From JAIQFL01 sp035295745 (GTDB lineage: Bacteria > Acidobacteriota > Terriglobia > Bryobacterales > Bryobacteraceae), in assembly GCA_035295745.1 (NCBI GenBank), contig DATGIL010000083.1:62001-126000 (forward strand): a DNA stretch of 64,000 nucleotides, written 5' to 3'. The stretch's first letter is position 1, and each line of letters opens with the position of its first letter. The notes under the pieces are model-generated. The model did no database searches. It was not told the origin of the DNA and saw only the letters and a program-made list of their open reading frames with translations. Both the position numbers and the translations under genes were made by a program. Below are positions 27,227 through 35,834 of the stretch, piece by piece.

Positions 27227-29148
27227 ATCTCGACTCCGAGCCCGTAGAGCGGCTGCTGGTGCAGCGCATGACCACGTCCCTGGCCCATCGCGGGCCGGAC
27301 GACTGCGGCTACTTTGTCGAGGGCCAGGCCGGGTTGGGTCATCGACGCCTGAGTATCATCGACCTGAGCGCCGGGCACCAGCCGATCTACAACGAAGACC
27401 GCTCTGCTGTCATCGTCTTCAACGGCGAGATCTACAACTATCGCGACCTCGCTCACGACCTCACATCAGCCGGTCACACCTTCCGAACGCGGTCCGATAC
27501 GGAGACGATCCTCCACGCCTATGAAGAATATGGCGACGAATGTGTGCACAAGCTGCGTGGCATGTTCGGCTTCGCGATTTGGGATCGTGGCCGCAGGCGC
27601 CTGCTGCTGGCGCGCGACCGCCTGGGGATCAAGCCGATCTATTACTATCAAAACGGCCGCTTCCTGGCATTCGCGTCGGAAATCAAAGCCCTGCTCGAGA
27701 TCGCGTCTGTGCCTCGCGAGGTCGATCCCGAAGCTCTCGATCTGTACCTCGCGATGCGATACGTTCCCGGGCCGCGCACGATGTTCAAGAACATCTTTCG
27801 CCTGCAGCCCGGAAATATCCTGATCGCAGACCAGGGAGGCGTTCGTACCCGGCAATATTGGGACATCCAATATTCCGACGCGCAGACGCAGTCGCCGGAA
27901 CAACAACTGGAGCAGTTCCGCGAGTTGCTGGACGAGAGTGTGCGCCTCCGCCTGATCGCCGAGGTCCCGCTTGGCGTCTTTCTGAGTGGGGGTCTCGATT
28001 CCAGCGCGATTCTGGCCACCATGAGCAAGCTCGGGGGCGGCACTCGTGTGAAGACCTTCAGCGTGGGGTACGAGGCCACCACCGCGGAGGAGCAGGCAAA
28101 TAACGAGTTCGAATATGCGCGCCTGGCCGCGAACGCTTTTCGCTCCGACCACCATGAGTATCGCCTCGACGCCGCCGGGCTGGCCGACTTTGTCCCGGAA
28201 CTCGTGCGATATCTTGACGAGCCTCTCGCGGATCCGAGTTGCGTGCCGCTTTACTTCATTTCCAAATTGGCCCGTCAACACATTACCGTCGTGCTATCGG
28301 GCGAAGGTGCGGACGAGTTGCTCGCCGGGTACGGAATCTACGGTCGCATGCTCGCGATCGAGCGCATGCGACGGAGTGCCGGACCTCTGGCCCGGCTTGC
28401 GCCACTGGTTTCGCACCTGGCTCCATCGGAGAAACTCCGCCATTATGTGCGTCTCTGCGGTCAACCGCTCGAAGATCGATATCGAGGTGTGACACGCGGA
28501 TTCACTCCCGCCGGCATGCGGCGGCTGGTCGGTCCCGATCGGCTCCAACGATCCAACGAGCAGTTGAGTGAGATTTACGGCGCATATTTTCATGGTGTGC
28601 AGAAAGCTTCCGCCTTGGACCGCATGCTTTACGTGGACGCCAAAGTGTGGCTGCCGGATGACCTGCTCATCAAGGCCGACAAGATGACCATGGCCAACGG
28701 ATTGGAACTGCGCGTTCCCTTCCTCGATCACAAAATGGTGGAGTTCGCCGCCACGCTGCCGAACAGCGCGAAGCTGCAAGGATCCACCGGAAAATCGCTG
28801 CTGCGGCGCGCGATGAATGGCGTGCTCCCGGACGAAATCCTGCATCGTCCCAAGAAAGGATTTCCCATCCCGATCGCCTCATGGCTACGCACCTCTTTGC
28901 GAGCGTTCACTCGTGACTATCTGCTCGCGCCGGACTCCGCCGCGAGCCAGTATGTGAATCGTGAGGAAACGGCCCGACTCGTGCAAGAACACGAGCGCGG
29001 CGGGGCCGATCGGTCGCAGGAGATCTGGACGCTGCTCGTCTTTGAGTTCTGGCATCGGCACTTCATTCAAGACCGCCCGCGTCCCGCCGATGCCCGACAG
29101 TCCAATCTGGCCGGGGCCTGGCAACCGAGCTGCGGAGAGAGTGCATGA
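27202..29148 (+). CDS. asnB: Asparagine synthase-type amidotransferase 2
   Basis: 648 residues, a diverged paralogue of the protein at 20899. Cys2 (MCGICGIV), RGPDDCGYF and FNGEIYNYRDL mark the glutaminase domain. The PP-loop is SGGLDSSAI, followed by LSGEGADELLAGYG and RVPFLDHKMVEF. Having two divergent copies in one operon suggests two different acceptor substrates. It starts 25 nt inside the lyase gene and overlaps the next start by 4 nt (ATGA). Confidence 0.9.
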   Translation: MCGICGIVNLDSEPVERLLVQRMTTSLAHRGPDDCGYFVEGQAGLGHRRLSIIDLSAGHQPIYNEDRSAVIVFNGEIYNYRDLAHDLTSAGHTFRTRSDTETILHAYEEYGDECVHKLRGMFGFAIWDRGRRRLLLARDRLGIKPIYYYQNGRFLAFASEIKALLEIASVPREVDPEALDLYLAMRYVPGPRTMFKNIFRLQPGNILIADQGGVRTRQYWDIQYSDAQTQSPEQQLEQFRELLDESVRLRLIAEVPLGVFLSGGLDSSAILATMSKLGGGTRVKTFSVGYEATTAEEQANNEFEYARLAANAFRSDHHEYRLDAAGLADFVPELVRYLDEPLADPSCVPLYFISKLARQHITVVLSGEGADELLAGYGIYGRMLAIERMRRSAGPLARLAPLVSHLAPSEKLRHYVRLCGQPLEDRYRGVTRGFTPAGMRRLVGPDRLQRSNEQLSEIYGAYFHGVQKASALDRMLYVDAKVWLPDDLLIKADKMTMANGLELRVPFLDHKMVEFAATLPNSAKLQGSTGKSLLRRAMNGVLPDEILHRPKKGFPIPIASWLRTSLRAFTRDYLLAPDSAASQYVNREETARLVQEHERGGADRSQEIWTLLVFEFWHRHFIQDRPRPADARQSNLAGAWQPSCGESA

Positions 29149-30338
29149 TCGAAGGTAACGACATTATCTGCTTCAGTAACGACTGGGATGGCGATCCCCT
29201 CAGCAAGAAGCACATCGCCCTGAGGCTGGCACGAAAGAATCGCGTGTTGTGGGTCAACTCCACGGGCAATCGCAATCCCACCGCGTCGGTGCGCGATCTG
29301 CGAAGGGCTTGGAAGAAGCTCCGGCAATTCTGCGAGGGCTGTCATGAAGTGGCGGAGAATATCTCGGTCTTCTCTCCGTTGGTGATTCCTTTCCATGGGA
29401 GTCGCATTGCACGTTGGATGAATCGGGGGCTTCTGCGGTGGAGTCTCCGCCGCGCCTGCCGAAAGCTGAGATTCCGCAATCCGATTACGTGGTCGTTCGT
29501 GCCGAGTTCGGGAGACGTCGTGGGCACCTTGGGCGAGCGAATGGTGGTTTACCACTGTGTAGACGAGTATTCGAAATTCACCGGCACCGACGAGTCCGCC
29601 ATTTCGCAGATGGAGCAGCGCCTGATGGAGAAAGCAGACCTGGTCGTGGTCTCGTCCAGCCGGTTGCTGGAAACCAAGTCCGCGCACAATCCAAATACGT
29701 TCCTCGTCACTCATGGTGTGGATGTCGCACACTTCCGGCAGGCCTGCCAGAGCGACGTCACTCCTCCGGCTGATATGCCGAAGCTCGAATCGCCGGTCAT
29801 CGGATTCTTCGGACTCGTAGCCGATTGGGTGGACCTCGAGGTCATTCGGTATCTGGCGGTATCCCGTCCCAAGTGGTCGTTCCTGATGATCGGAGAAGTT
29901 CACACCGACATATCGGGCCTCCGCGATCTGCACAACGTCCATCTGCTCGGCAGGCGCGGCTATGCGTCGCTGCCGGCCTATTGCAAGGCATTCGATGTCG
30001 CGATTCTGCCCTTCGTGGTTAATGAGTTGACGGTGGCGGCGAATCCCCTGAAGTTGCGCGAATACCTGGCAGCGGGTTTGCCCGTGGTTGCCACGCCGCT
30101 GCCGGAGGTCATGAAACTGCATCCGCTGGTACGCATGGCGCAGACGCCTTCGGACTTCCTGCACCAGATAGAGGACTTATTGAAAGAGGGGCGACGTGGA
30201 CCGGACCCGGCAGTTTCGGCTCTCATGGACCGCGAGTCGTGGGACCAGAAAGTCGAAGAGTTGAGCAAGATTGTCAACAGCCTGGATGCCGCCAATGCAT
30301 CCAGTGATCGCCGTCTCACGGCGACCTGGGTCGCCTGA
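29145..30338 (+). CDS. Glycosyltransferase, GT4-like
   Basis: 397 residues. The N-terminus (IICFSNDWDGDPLSKKHIAL) and the C-terminal NPLKLREYLAAGLPVVATPLPEV match the family of GT-B enzymes found next to asnB genes in exopolysaccharide clusters. The N-terminal Gly-rich loop is less typical than in the two upstream GT4 genes, so the donor is uncertain. A GGAGAG site precedes the ATG, which overlaps the asnB stop. Confidence 0.85.
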   Translation: MIEGNDIICFSNDWDGDPLSKKHIALRLARKNRVLWVNSTGNRNPTASVRDLRRAWKKLRQFCEGCHEVAENISVFSPLVIPFHGSRIARWMNRGLLRWSLRRACRKLRFRNPITWSFVPSSGDVVGTLGERMVVYHCVDEYSKFTGTDESAISQMEQRLMEKADLVVVSSSRLLETKSAHNPNTFLVTHGVDVAHFRQACQSDVTPPADMPKLESPVIGFFGLVADWVDLEVIRYLAVSRPKWSFLMIGEVHTDISGLRDLHNVHLLGRRGYASLPAYCKAFDVAILPFVVNELTVAANPLKLREYLAAGLPVVATPLPEVMKLHPLVRMAQTPSDFLHQIEDLLKEGRRGPDPAVSALMDRESWDQKVEELSKIVNSLDAANASSDRRLTATWVA

Positions 30339-30348
30339 TGGAAGCTCT

Positions 30349-32097
30349 ATGACATCCGGCGCGCTGCGAATTTCGCTGGTAACGGTACTCTTCGCAGTGA
30401 GCGCGCCCACCGCGGCGCCTCTACCGTTTGTCTGGTGGACCACGGACGACCTGGCCAAGGTGAGGCCCCTCGATCCAGTTCCAGCCGAGCCCGTGAGGAG
30501 CGCGGAGTTACGTGCCGGCCGGAACGAATTCGAGCCATTTCAGATTGTCCTGCGATCGCAGACCAAAGATCTTGCCGGAGTCGATATCGATTTTTCGGAC
30601 TTTCGCAGCGCTGAAGGCGCTACGATTTCCAGCCAGAATGTGACGGTCTATCTGGAGAGCTTCGTGGACCTCAAACGCGCCTCGTCCGTGGAGGGTGCCG
30701 ACGGTCCTTGGCCCGATCCTCTGATTCCAAGAATAGATCGATACTCCAACGAGCGGCGTAACGCCTTCCCGTTCACCGTGCCGCGCGGCCGCAATCAGCC
30801 GCTGTGGGTGGAAGTCTTTATCCCTGTTACGGCGCAGCCCGGGAAGTATACGGCTTCGGCTCGGGTGACCGTTGCCGGCGTAGAGCAGTTCTCCGTGCCC
30901 ATCAGCCTCATCGTCTGGCGATTCTCCCTGCCCTCAACAGCGAGCCTGAAGTCGTCCTTCGGTTTGAGCGGCATCAAGGCGCTCAAGCAGCACCGCGGCC
31001 GATATACCAATGACGAAGATCTCCAGTCCATCGTCCGCCTCTACACACAGGCAGCGTTGATGCACCGCATCACCACCAACGGCGGCAGTATGCAGCCTCC
31101 CAAGTTCATCTACGAAGGCGGAAAGATGCACGTCGACTGGAGCGCCTACGATGCTGAGGTCGGCCCCTTCCTCGATGGCACCGCGATTCCCAAGGGAGAT
31201 CCACTTTACGGAGCGCGTGCCACGTCCGCCGAGGTGCGGACGCAGAAGACCTTCCCGAGCGAGGAGCAGGAGAGGCTGTATTGGTCGGAGTGGACGCGGC
31301 ATTTTCACAATAAGGGTTGGGACGATCGCTTGTTCCTGTATCTCTGGGACGAGCCTACGGCACACGATTTTCCGGAGATTCTGGAGCGCGGTAAAGTAGC
31401 GGCGCGGGTTGATCCCAAACTGCGCAGCCTGATCACGCTGCCCTTCAATGCCAAGCTGCAGGACGTGGTGCAGATCTGGGCGCCTCTCGTCAATTGCCTG
31501 GAGCCCAACCCCGGATTCGCGGATTACTGCCAAGGCACCCCGCCGCTCGACATCTATTCCCACGGCGCACCATCAGGCACCAGCTTGTGGTTTTACCAGT
31601 CCTGTGCGAGCCATGGCTGCAACATTGTCGGAGGCTCGTACTTCACGGGCTGGCCCAACTACATGATCGACATTCAAGGACCCGCCAATCGCGTAATGCA
31701 ATGGGTGGCCTGGAAGTACCGGTTGGAAGGTGAGCTGTATTACAGCATGAACGAAGCGTTTGGTCCGGAGAACGACCCTTGGACGAACATTTTGCGCTCT
31801 GGCGGTAACGGAGACGGCACGTTGTTTTATCCCGGGCTTCCCGACAGAATCGGTGGACGCACCGGCATTCCGGTCGAAAGCATACGCTTAAAGCTCATTC
31901 GTGAGGGCATGGAAGATTACGAGTATCTGGTACTACTCGCGAAGCTGGAGGGCAGGGAATCGGCCGAGCAATTCGCGGGTCGGATCGTACAGAAGCCATA
32001 CCTTTGGGAGTCTCGTCCGCAAGTGTTTCTGAACGTACGCCAGCAACTGGGAGACGCGCTGGATCGGGCGGCGGCCCGTCCCGGCGGAATGATGTAG
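30349..32097 (+). CDS. Secreted DUF4091/GH123-like glycoside hydrolase
   Basis: 582 residues with a signal peptide (MTSGALRISLVTVLFAVSAP). An N-terminal beta domain (NEFEPFQIVLRSQ) is followed by a TIM-barrel-like region with FLYLWDEPTAHDF, where the Asp-Glu pair sits at the place used by GH123 N-acetylgalactosaminidases. A DUF4091 end (PVESIRLKLIREGMEDYEYL) closes it. It may trim or recycle the polymer outside the inner membrane. The start at 30349 has GGAAG upstream; the frame extends to 30271 inside the previous gene. The next gene starts immediately after its stop. Confidence 0.82.
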   Translation: MTSGALRISLVTVLFAVSAPTAAPLPFVWWTTDDLAKVRPLDPVPAEPVRSAELRAGRNEFEPFQIVLRSQTKDLAGVDIDFSDFRSAEGATISSQNVTVYLESFVDLKRASSVEGADGPWPDPLIPRIDRYSNERRNAFPFTVPRGRNQPLWVEVFIPVTAQPGKYTASARVTVAGVEQFSVPISLIVWRFSLPSTASLKSSFGLSGIKALKQHRGRYTNDEDLQSIVRLYTQAALMHRITTNGGSMQPPKFIYEGGKMHVDWSAYDAEVGPFLDGTAIPKGDPLYGARATSAEVRTQKTFPSEEQERLYWSEWTRHFHNKGWDDRLFLYLWDEPTAHDFPEILERGKVAARVDPKLRSLITLPFNAKLQDVVQIWAPLVNCLEPNPGFADYCQGTPPLDIYSHGAPSGTSLWFYQSCASHGCNIVGGSYFTGWPNYMIDIQGPANRVMQWVAWKYRLEGELYYSMNEAFGPENDPWTNILRSGGNGDGTLFYPGLPDRIGGRTGIPVESIRLKLIREGMEDYEYLVLLAKLEGRESAEQFAGRIVQKPYLWESRPQVFLNVRQQLGDALDRAAARPGGMM

Positions 32098-33255
32098 ATG
32101 CAAAGCGAAGCCACGACTCGGATGGTGAGGGAGGTCAAGCAACCCCTCCACACGGCCGTGGCCTGCCTGGCTCCGCACTCTTCTAAGATCCTCTCGTCGT
32201 GGCGTGCGCTTCTGCGAACGCACAAATCCTGCATTCGATTTGTGCCGCCGCTCCTGGGGTTGCACGTCGCCCCGCAGCGCGTCGAACTCTTCCTATCGGA
32301 CCCGGAAAACTATCGCAAAGAGTCCGAGCGCGAGGGATGGGAGTTGGCGAACCGTGCTGTTCCGCAGGAGTGTGCCGGCATCGCGGTGGGACTCTACGTG
32401 GAAACCTGTCTGCCCTACTTGCTTACGGGAGAGCCCAAACAAACGGAATGGACTCAGGCGTTTGCGCGATGGGCTTCGGTTTACCAGTTCTTTTTGCTCA
32501 CGGGCTACGCGCGGCACGAAGCGGCTGCGAGGCAATCCTTGGAAGAGCGGGTCAGCCAGGCGGAACGACGCTCCCAGGAATTCTCCGTTCAGTTGGGTGA
32601 GGCGTACGAAAAGGAGCGGCGTCGCCTCGCTCAGGACCTGCACGATGAGATTGGGCACGACCTGATTGTGTTGAAGCTTTACACCGAGGTGATCGCGCTC
32701 GATCTGAAGAAAGGCGACATCAGCCAGCTTCGGCGCAAATTGAAGGAGTCGGTCGGACTGATCCAGCACGCGCTGAAGAGCATTCGGCACCTGACATTCG
32801 ATTTGGGGCCGGCCGTCTGGAACGAGCAGGGCTTTATTCCCGCAGTGCGTTTGTACGCCAGGCAGTTTGCCAAGCGGACCGGAATTCGCGTCAAGCTAAA
32901 CGCGGCTCGCATGCGGGCGCAGTTGCCCACCAGGTGTGAAACCGCACTTTACAAAGTGCTGCAAGGCGCTCTTTCCAATGTTGTCGCGCACGCGGACGCG
33001 CATAACGTTAAAATCACTTTGGCGAGTGGGCAAGACTCCGTGACCATGAGAATCGAAGACGACGGCCGAGGATTCGATGTGGGGCGCAAAATGGGCGTTC
33101 CGCGCCAATCCTATGGACTGAGGGCCATGCGGGAACGCGTAGAACTTTTGGGCGGAGCCGTTCACTTTACCTCCCGTCCTGCGCGTTTGCGTGCCGAGGC
33201 CCGCGGCACCACCATCGAGGCCCACCTGCCACTGCAGGATGGCGAGATCACGTGA
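32098..33255 (+). CDS. NarL-type sensor histidine kinase
   Basis: 385 residues with no membrane helix. The N-terminal about 150 residues are a helical domain that I cannot assign (SSWRALLRTHKSC), possibly a globin-like or RsbR-like sensor. A coiled coil leads into HisKA_3 with His182 in RRLAQDLHDEIGHD, and a HATPase with IEDDGRGFDVG and YGLRAMRERVELLGG. It starts directly after the hydrolase stop and ends in a GTGA overlap with its response regulator, so this pair is part of the polysaccharide operon and may regulate it. Confidence 0.88.
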   Translation: MQSEATTRMVREVKQPLHTAVACLAPHSSKILSSWRALLRTHKSCIRFVPPLLGLHVAPQRVELFLSDPENYRKESEREGWELANRAVPQECAGIAVGLYVETCLPYLLTGEPKQTEWTQAFARWASVYQFFLLTGYARHEAAARQSLEERVSQAERRSQEFSVQLGEAYEKERRRLAQDLHDEIGHDLIVLKLYTEVIALDLKKGDISQLRRKLKESVGLIQHALKSIRHLTFDLGPAVWNEQGFIPAVRLYARQFAKRTGIRVKLNAARMRAQLPTRCETALYKVLQGALSNVVAHADAHNVKITLASGQDSVTMRIEDDGRGFDVGRKMGVPRQSYGLRAMRERVELLGGAVHFTSRPARLRAEARGTTIEAHLPLQDGEIT

Positions 33256-33947
33256 AGGAGAGAATCAAAGTCCTGCTCTGCGACGATCACACCTTGTTTC
33301 GCGAGGGCATCAAGGCGATTCTAAGGGACGAGCCCAGCATCGAGATCGTCGGAGAGGCGTCGGACGGCCGGCAGGCCGTGGCCAAATCACGCGAGCTTCA
33401 CCCCGACGTGATCCTGATGGATATCGCCATGCCCGATCTCAGCGGATTCGATGCCACGCGCCGCATTCTGCAGACCAACAGCAAGACCAAGGTCATCATC
33501 CTGACGATGTATGAGGAAGAGGAAGTGATCGACCGCTGCCTCGCCGCGGGAGCCTCCGGCTATGTTCTGAAGGACGCCCCTCGGGCGCACCTGGTACACG
33601 CCATCGACGTGGTAAATAAGGGCGGCCAGTATATGAGTTCCCGCGCGCTGAAGAAGGTGGTCAAACAGTATGTGAAAGGCGTTCGGACCACTGCCACGGG
33701 TTATGAGCGGCTCAGCGACCGGGAGCGCGAGGTACTGAAACTATTGGCCGACGGGCTGGCGTTAAAGGATATCGCTGCGCAGCTTGTGCTCAGTGTGAAA
33801 ACAGTGGACGCTCACAAGACTAATTTGATGCGGAAACTGGACCTGCACGACCGCTCGGAGCTGATTAAATACGCGATTCAACGCAAGCTGATCCGCCTGC
33901 CTTCTGTGAAGGTTCCTGCCGAAACCACTTCATCCACGGAACAGTAA
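33252..33947 (+). CDS. NarL/LuxR-family response regulator
   Basis: 231 residues: a receiver (IKVLLCDDHTLFREG, acceptor Asp57 in LMDIAMPDLSG, VLKDAP) and a LuxR-type HTH (LSDREREVLKLLADGLALKDIA, VKTVDAHKTNLMRKL). A Thr/Ser-rich tail ends it. The GTG start overlaps the kinase stop by 4 nt, so the two are translationally coupled and form a cognate pair. The stop codon abuts the stop of a convergent receiver gene with no gap. Confidence 0.92.
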   Translation: MKERIKVLLCDDHTLFREGIKAILRDEPSIEIVGEASDGRQAVAKSRELHPDVILMDIAMPDLSGFDATRRILQTNSKTKVIILTMYEEEEVIDRCLAAGASGYVLKDAPRAHLVHAIDVVNKGGQYMSSRALKKVVKQYVKGVRTTATGYERLSDREREVLKLLADGLALKDIAAQLVLSVKTVDAHKTNLMRKLDLHDRSELIKYAIQRKLIRLPSVKVPAETTSSTEQ

Positions 33948-34439
33948 TCAACCTCTACCTTGGGCGCCGGAGATGATGGGGGCCCGAAAACCCGCCGCAG
34001 TGGCGACTCGTCCCATGGGCCGCCGCCTCGCCACTTTAGAACGCTCGCTGCGAAAGGTAGCATGCTCGCGCGTCTCGCCGCGAAGAATATCCTTGATCTT
34101 AGTTACCAGTGCAGCCGGCACGAAGGGCTTTTCGATATAGTGCCACCCGTAATCCAGGACCAGCAAAGCGCCGCCCGGATACCCGGACATGAGCATCACC
34201 CGCATCTGTGGGCGCTTCTCCTGTAGCCGCTTGGCGAGGGTGGGACCCGACGTTCCGCGCATTCTCACATCCGTCAACAGCAGATCGATGGTGCCAGGAT
34301 ACTCTGCTTCTAAGCGGCTGGCTTCCCTTGCGGTACTGGCAGGGAGCACCGTGAAGTGGGCATCTTCCAGAATGTGTTTGACGAGTCTGAGAAGTGCCGA
34401 ATGGTCTTCCACAACGAGAATAGTTTCAGAGAGAGCCAT
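33948..34439 (-). CDS. Stand-alone response regulator receiver protein
   Basis: 163 residues. Receiver motifs are ILVVEDHSALLRL, LLLTDVRMRGTSG (acceptor Asp), MLMSGYPGG and the Lys in YIEKPF. A basic tail (TFRSERSKVARRR) follows in place of an output domain. It is closely similar to the receiver at 35833-36288. The ATG at 34439 was chosen over a TTG at 34463 because homology begins there; its ribosome binding site is weak. Confidence 0.82.
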   Translation of the reverse strand: MALSETILVVEDHSALLRLVKHILEDAHFTVLPASTAREASRLEAEYPGTIDLLLTDVRMRGTSGPTLAKRLQEKRPQMRVMLMSGYPGGALLVLDYGWHYIEKPFVPAALVTKIKDILRGETREHATFRSERSKVARRRPMGRVATAAGFRAPIISGAQGRG

Positions 34440-35020
34440 AAGATGACGGAATCCCCGGAGCAACTAACCTCAGTATATCGGCGCTTTGAACCCACGGCTG
34501 TATCGAATTGCTCAAGCGGAACGCAACCGCGCGGGTGGGCTTCTCTGCCGTTATTCTCGTGTTTGGGGAGGCTCGGCTTGCTGCTGTACGATTTCGAACA
34601 GGCGAATAACCCGCATCCGCTTGATTTATCTAAGCGTGCAAAATATGTAGTGCAAAATCTGAAGGCCAAGGTACTTTCGAGACGTTCTAAGACACACGCT
34701 TGTTCTACATTAAGAAAAACAAGTACAAGAAAGCCACAACGCAATATGAAAGGTACCAGCCGTAGACAGCCGAAAGTACTAGAATTTCGGACCAGCGCTC
34801 CACGACGTATGGCATTTTTCAGTGCCGCGCGCGTAGTATCTGCACAGGATCATAGGTGCGAGGACTTACCTTGGTCTAGACCTGCCGTGTCCTGGCATAC
34901 CGGCGTACGAGCCCCTTGCCGAGAGCAGGCGGGACGTCTGGGTTGCTTCTCACCAACTCCCTGCCTTACTTACTAGTGGCGCGACGAGATGGTCCGACGC
35001 GTGCACTTAGGTGTTACGCG
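34440..35020. other. 581-bp stretch without a supported gene
   Basis: No frame here has a plausible protein sequence; a 206-codon plus-strand frame (34356-34976) is rich in Arg, Ser and Cys and resembles nothing. The stretch is richer in A/T than its neighbours, especially around 34620-34760. It separates a divergent receiver from the Crp-like gene and probably holds both promoters. A TTGATT at 34621 with a TATG-type -10 seventeen bases on is only a weak candidate. Confidence 0.45.
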
Positions 35021-35794
35021 ATGCCAATTCAACTAGCGCCCTCCCAAAGTTCCATAAAGCCGCGACATGACTTACAATCGGATCCCCTTGTCTCCCTTGC
35101 GACTGGTGGTGTGGGCAGGCGGGTCGCGCATTATTCCAAAAGTGAAATTGTCTTTTCCCAGGCAGCTACGGCCGACGCTATTTTTTACGTTCTGGAAGGC
35201 ACGGTGATTCTGCGTGTGGTCTCGAGCTGGGGTAAGGAAGGAATTGTCGCCATCCTCGGCGCAGGCGACTTCTTCGGCGAGGGGTGCCTTTCGGGTCAGC
35301 CCTTACGCACCTCCACAGCCGCCGCGATGACGGAGTGCACGATCGTGAGGATCGAAAAGCACACCGCCATCCGCCTGATCCGCGACGTCCCTGCCGTGTC
35401 TGAGTTACTCCTCAATAATCTTCTCTCCCGAAATATGAAGATGGAGGAGGATCTCGTAGATCAATTATTCAACACGAGTGAGCGCCGCTTAGCGCGGCTG
35501 CTTCTGCAACTGGGTAAGGTTGACGGCGAAGATAGGGCGGAAGCGGTAATCCCGAAAATCAACCAGGAGACGCTGGCGGAGATCGTGGGCACCACGCGAT
35601 CCAGGGTCAGCTTCTTCATGAACAAATTTCGCAGGCTCGGCCTGATTGATTACCTCGACAACAGCGATGTCTTGAAGGTTCGGCGTTCGTTGCTCAATGT
35701 GGTACTTCGCGAAGGAACGTCTCACCTGTCCAACCTCACGCCTCATTCCTCCGGACCTGAAGGGCGCGCGGCGATCGGCCAATTGTCGATGTGA
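35021..35794 (+). CDS. Crp/Fnr-family transcription regulator
   Basis: 257 residues. A cyclic-nucleotide-binding-type beta-barrel (about 25-145; YSKSEIVFSQAATADAIFYV, GAGDFFGEGCLSGQPLR) is followed by the dimer helix and a winged HTH (about 170-235; INQETLAEIVGTTRSRVSFFMN). It lacks the clustered cysteines of Fnr. The ATG at 35021 was chosen because the frame upstream to 34916 has no family similarity. A hairpin terminator follows. Confidence 0.88.
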   Translation: MPIQLAPSQSSIKPRHDLQSDPLVSLATGGVGRRVAHYSKSEIVFSQAATADAIFYVLEGTVILRVVSSWGKEGIVAILGAGDFFGEGCLSGQPLRTSTAAAMTECTIVRIEKHTAIRLIRDVPAVSELLLNNLLSRNMKMEEDLVDQLFNTSERRLARLLLQLGKVDGEDRAEAVIPKINQETLAEIVGTTRSRVSFFMNKFRRLGLIDYLDNSDVLKVRRSLLNVVLREGTSHLSNLTPHSSGPEGRAAIGQLSM

Positions 35795-35803
35795 ATCACG
35801 GTT

Positions 35804-35834
35804 GGGGCAGTCGTCGGGGCTGCCCCATTTTTTT
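35804..35834 (+). terminator. Rho-independent terminator after the Crp-like gene
   Basis: A 7-bp GC stem (GGGGCAG/CTGCCCC, 35804-35810 and 35820-35826) with a 9-nt loop is followed by seven T residues. It lies 9 nt after the Crp stop and touches the end of the convergent receiver gene. Confidence 0.8.

Noticed and set aside
10430..33947. Exosortase/PEP-CTERM system
   Set aside because: The neighbours are suggestive, but no exosortase and no protein with a PEP-CTERM tail is encoded in the window.
34356..34976. 206-codon plus-strand frame
   Set aside because: It overlaps the receiver gene antisense, is rich in Arg/Ser/Cys, lacks a ribosome binding site and matches no family pattern.
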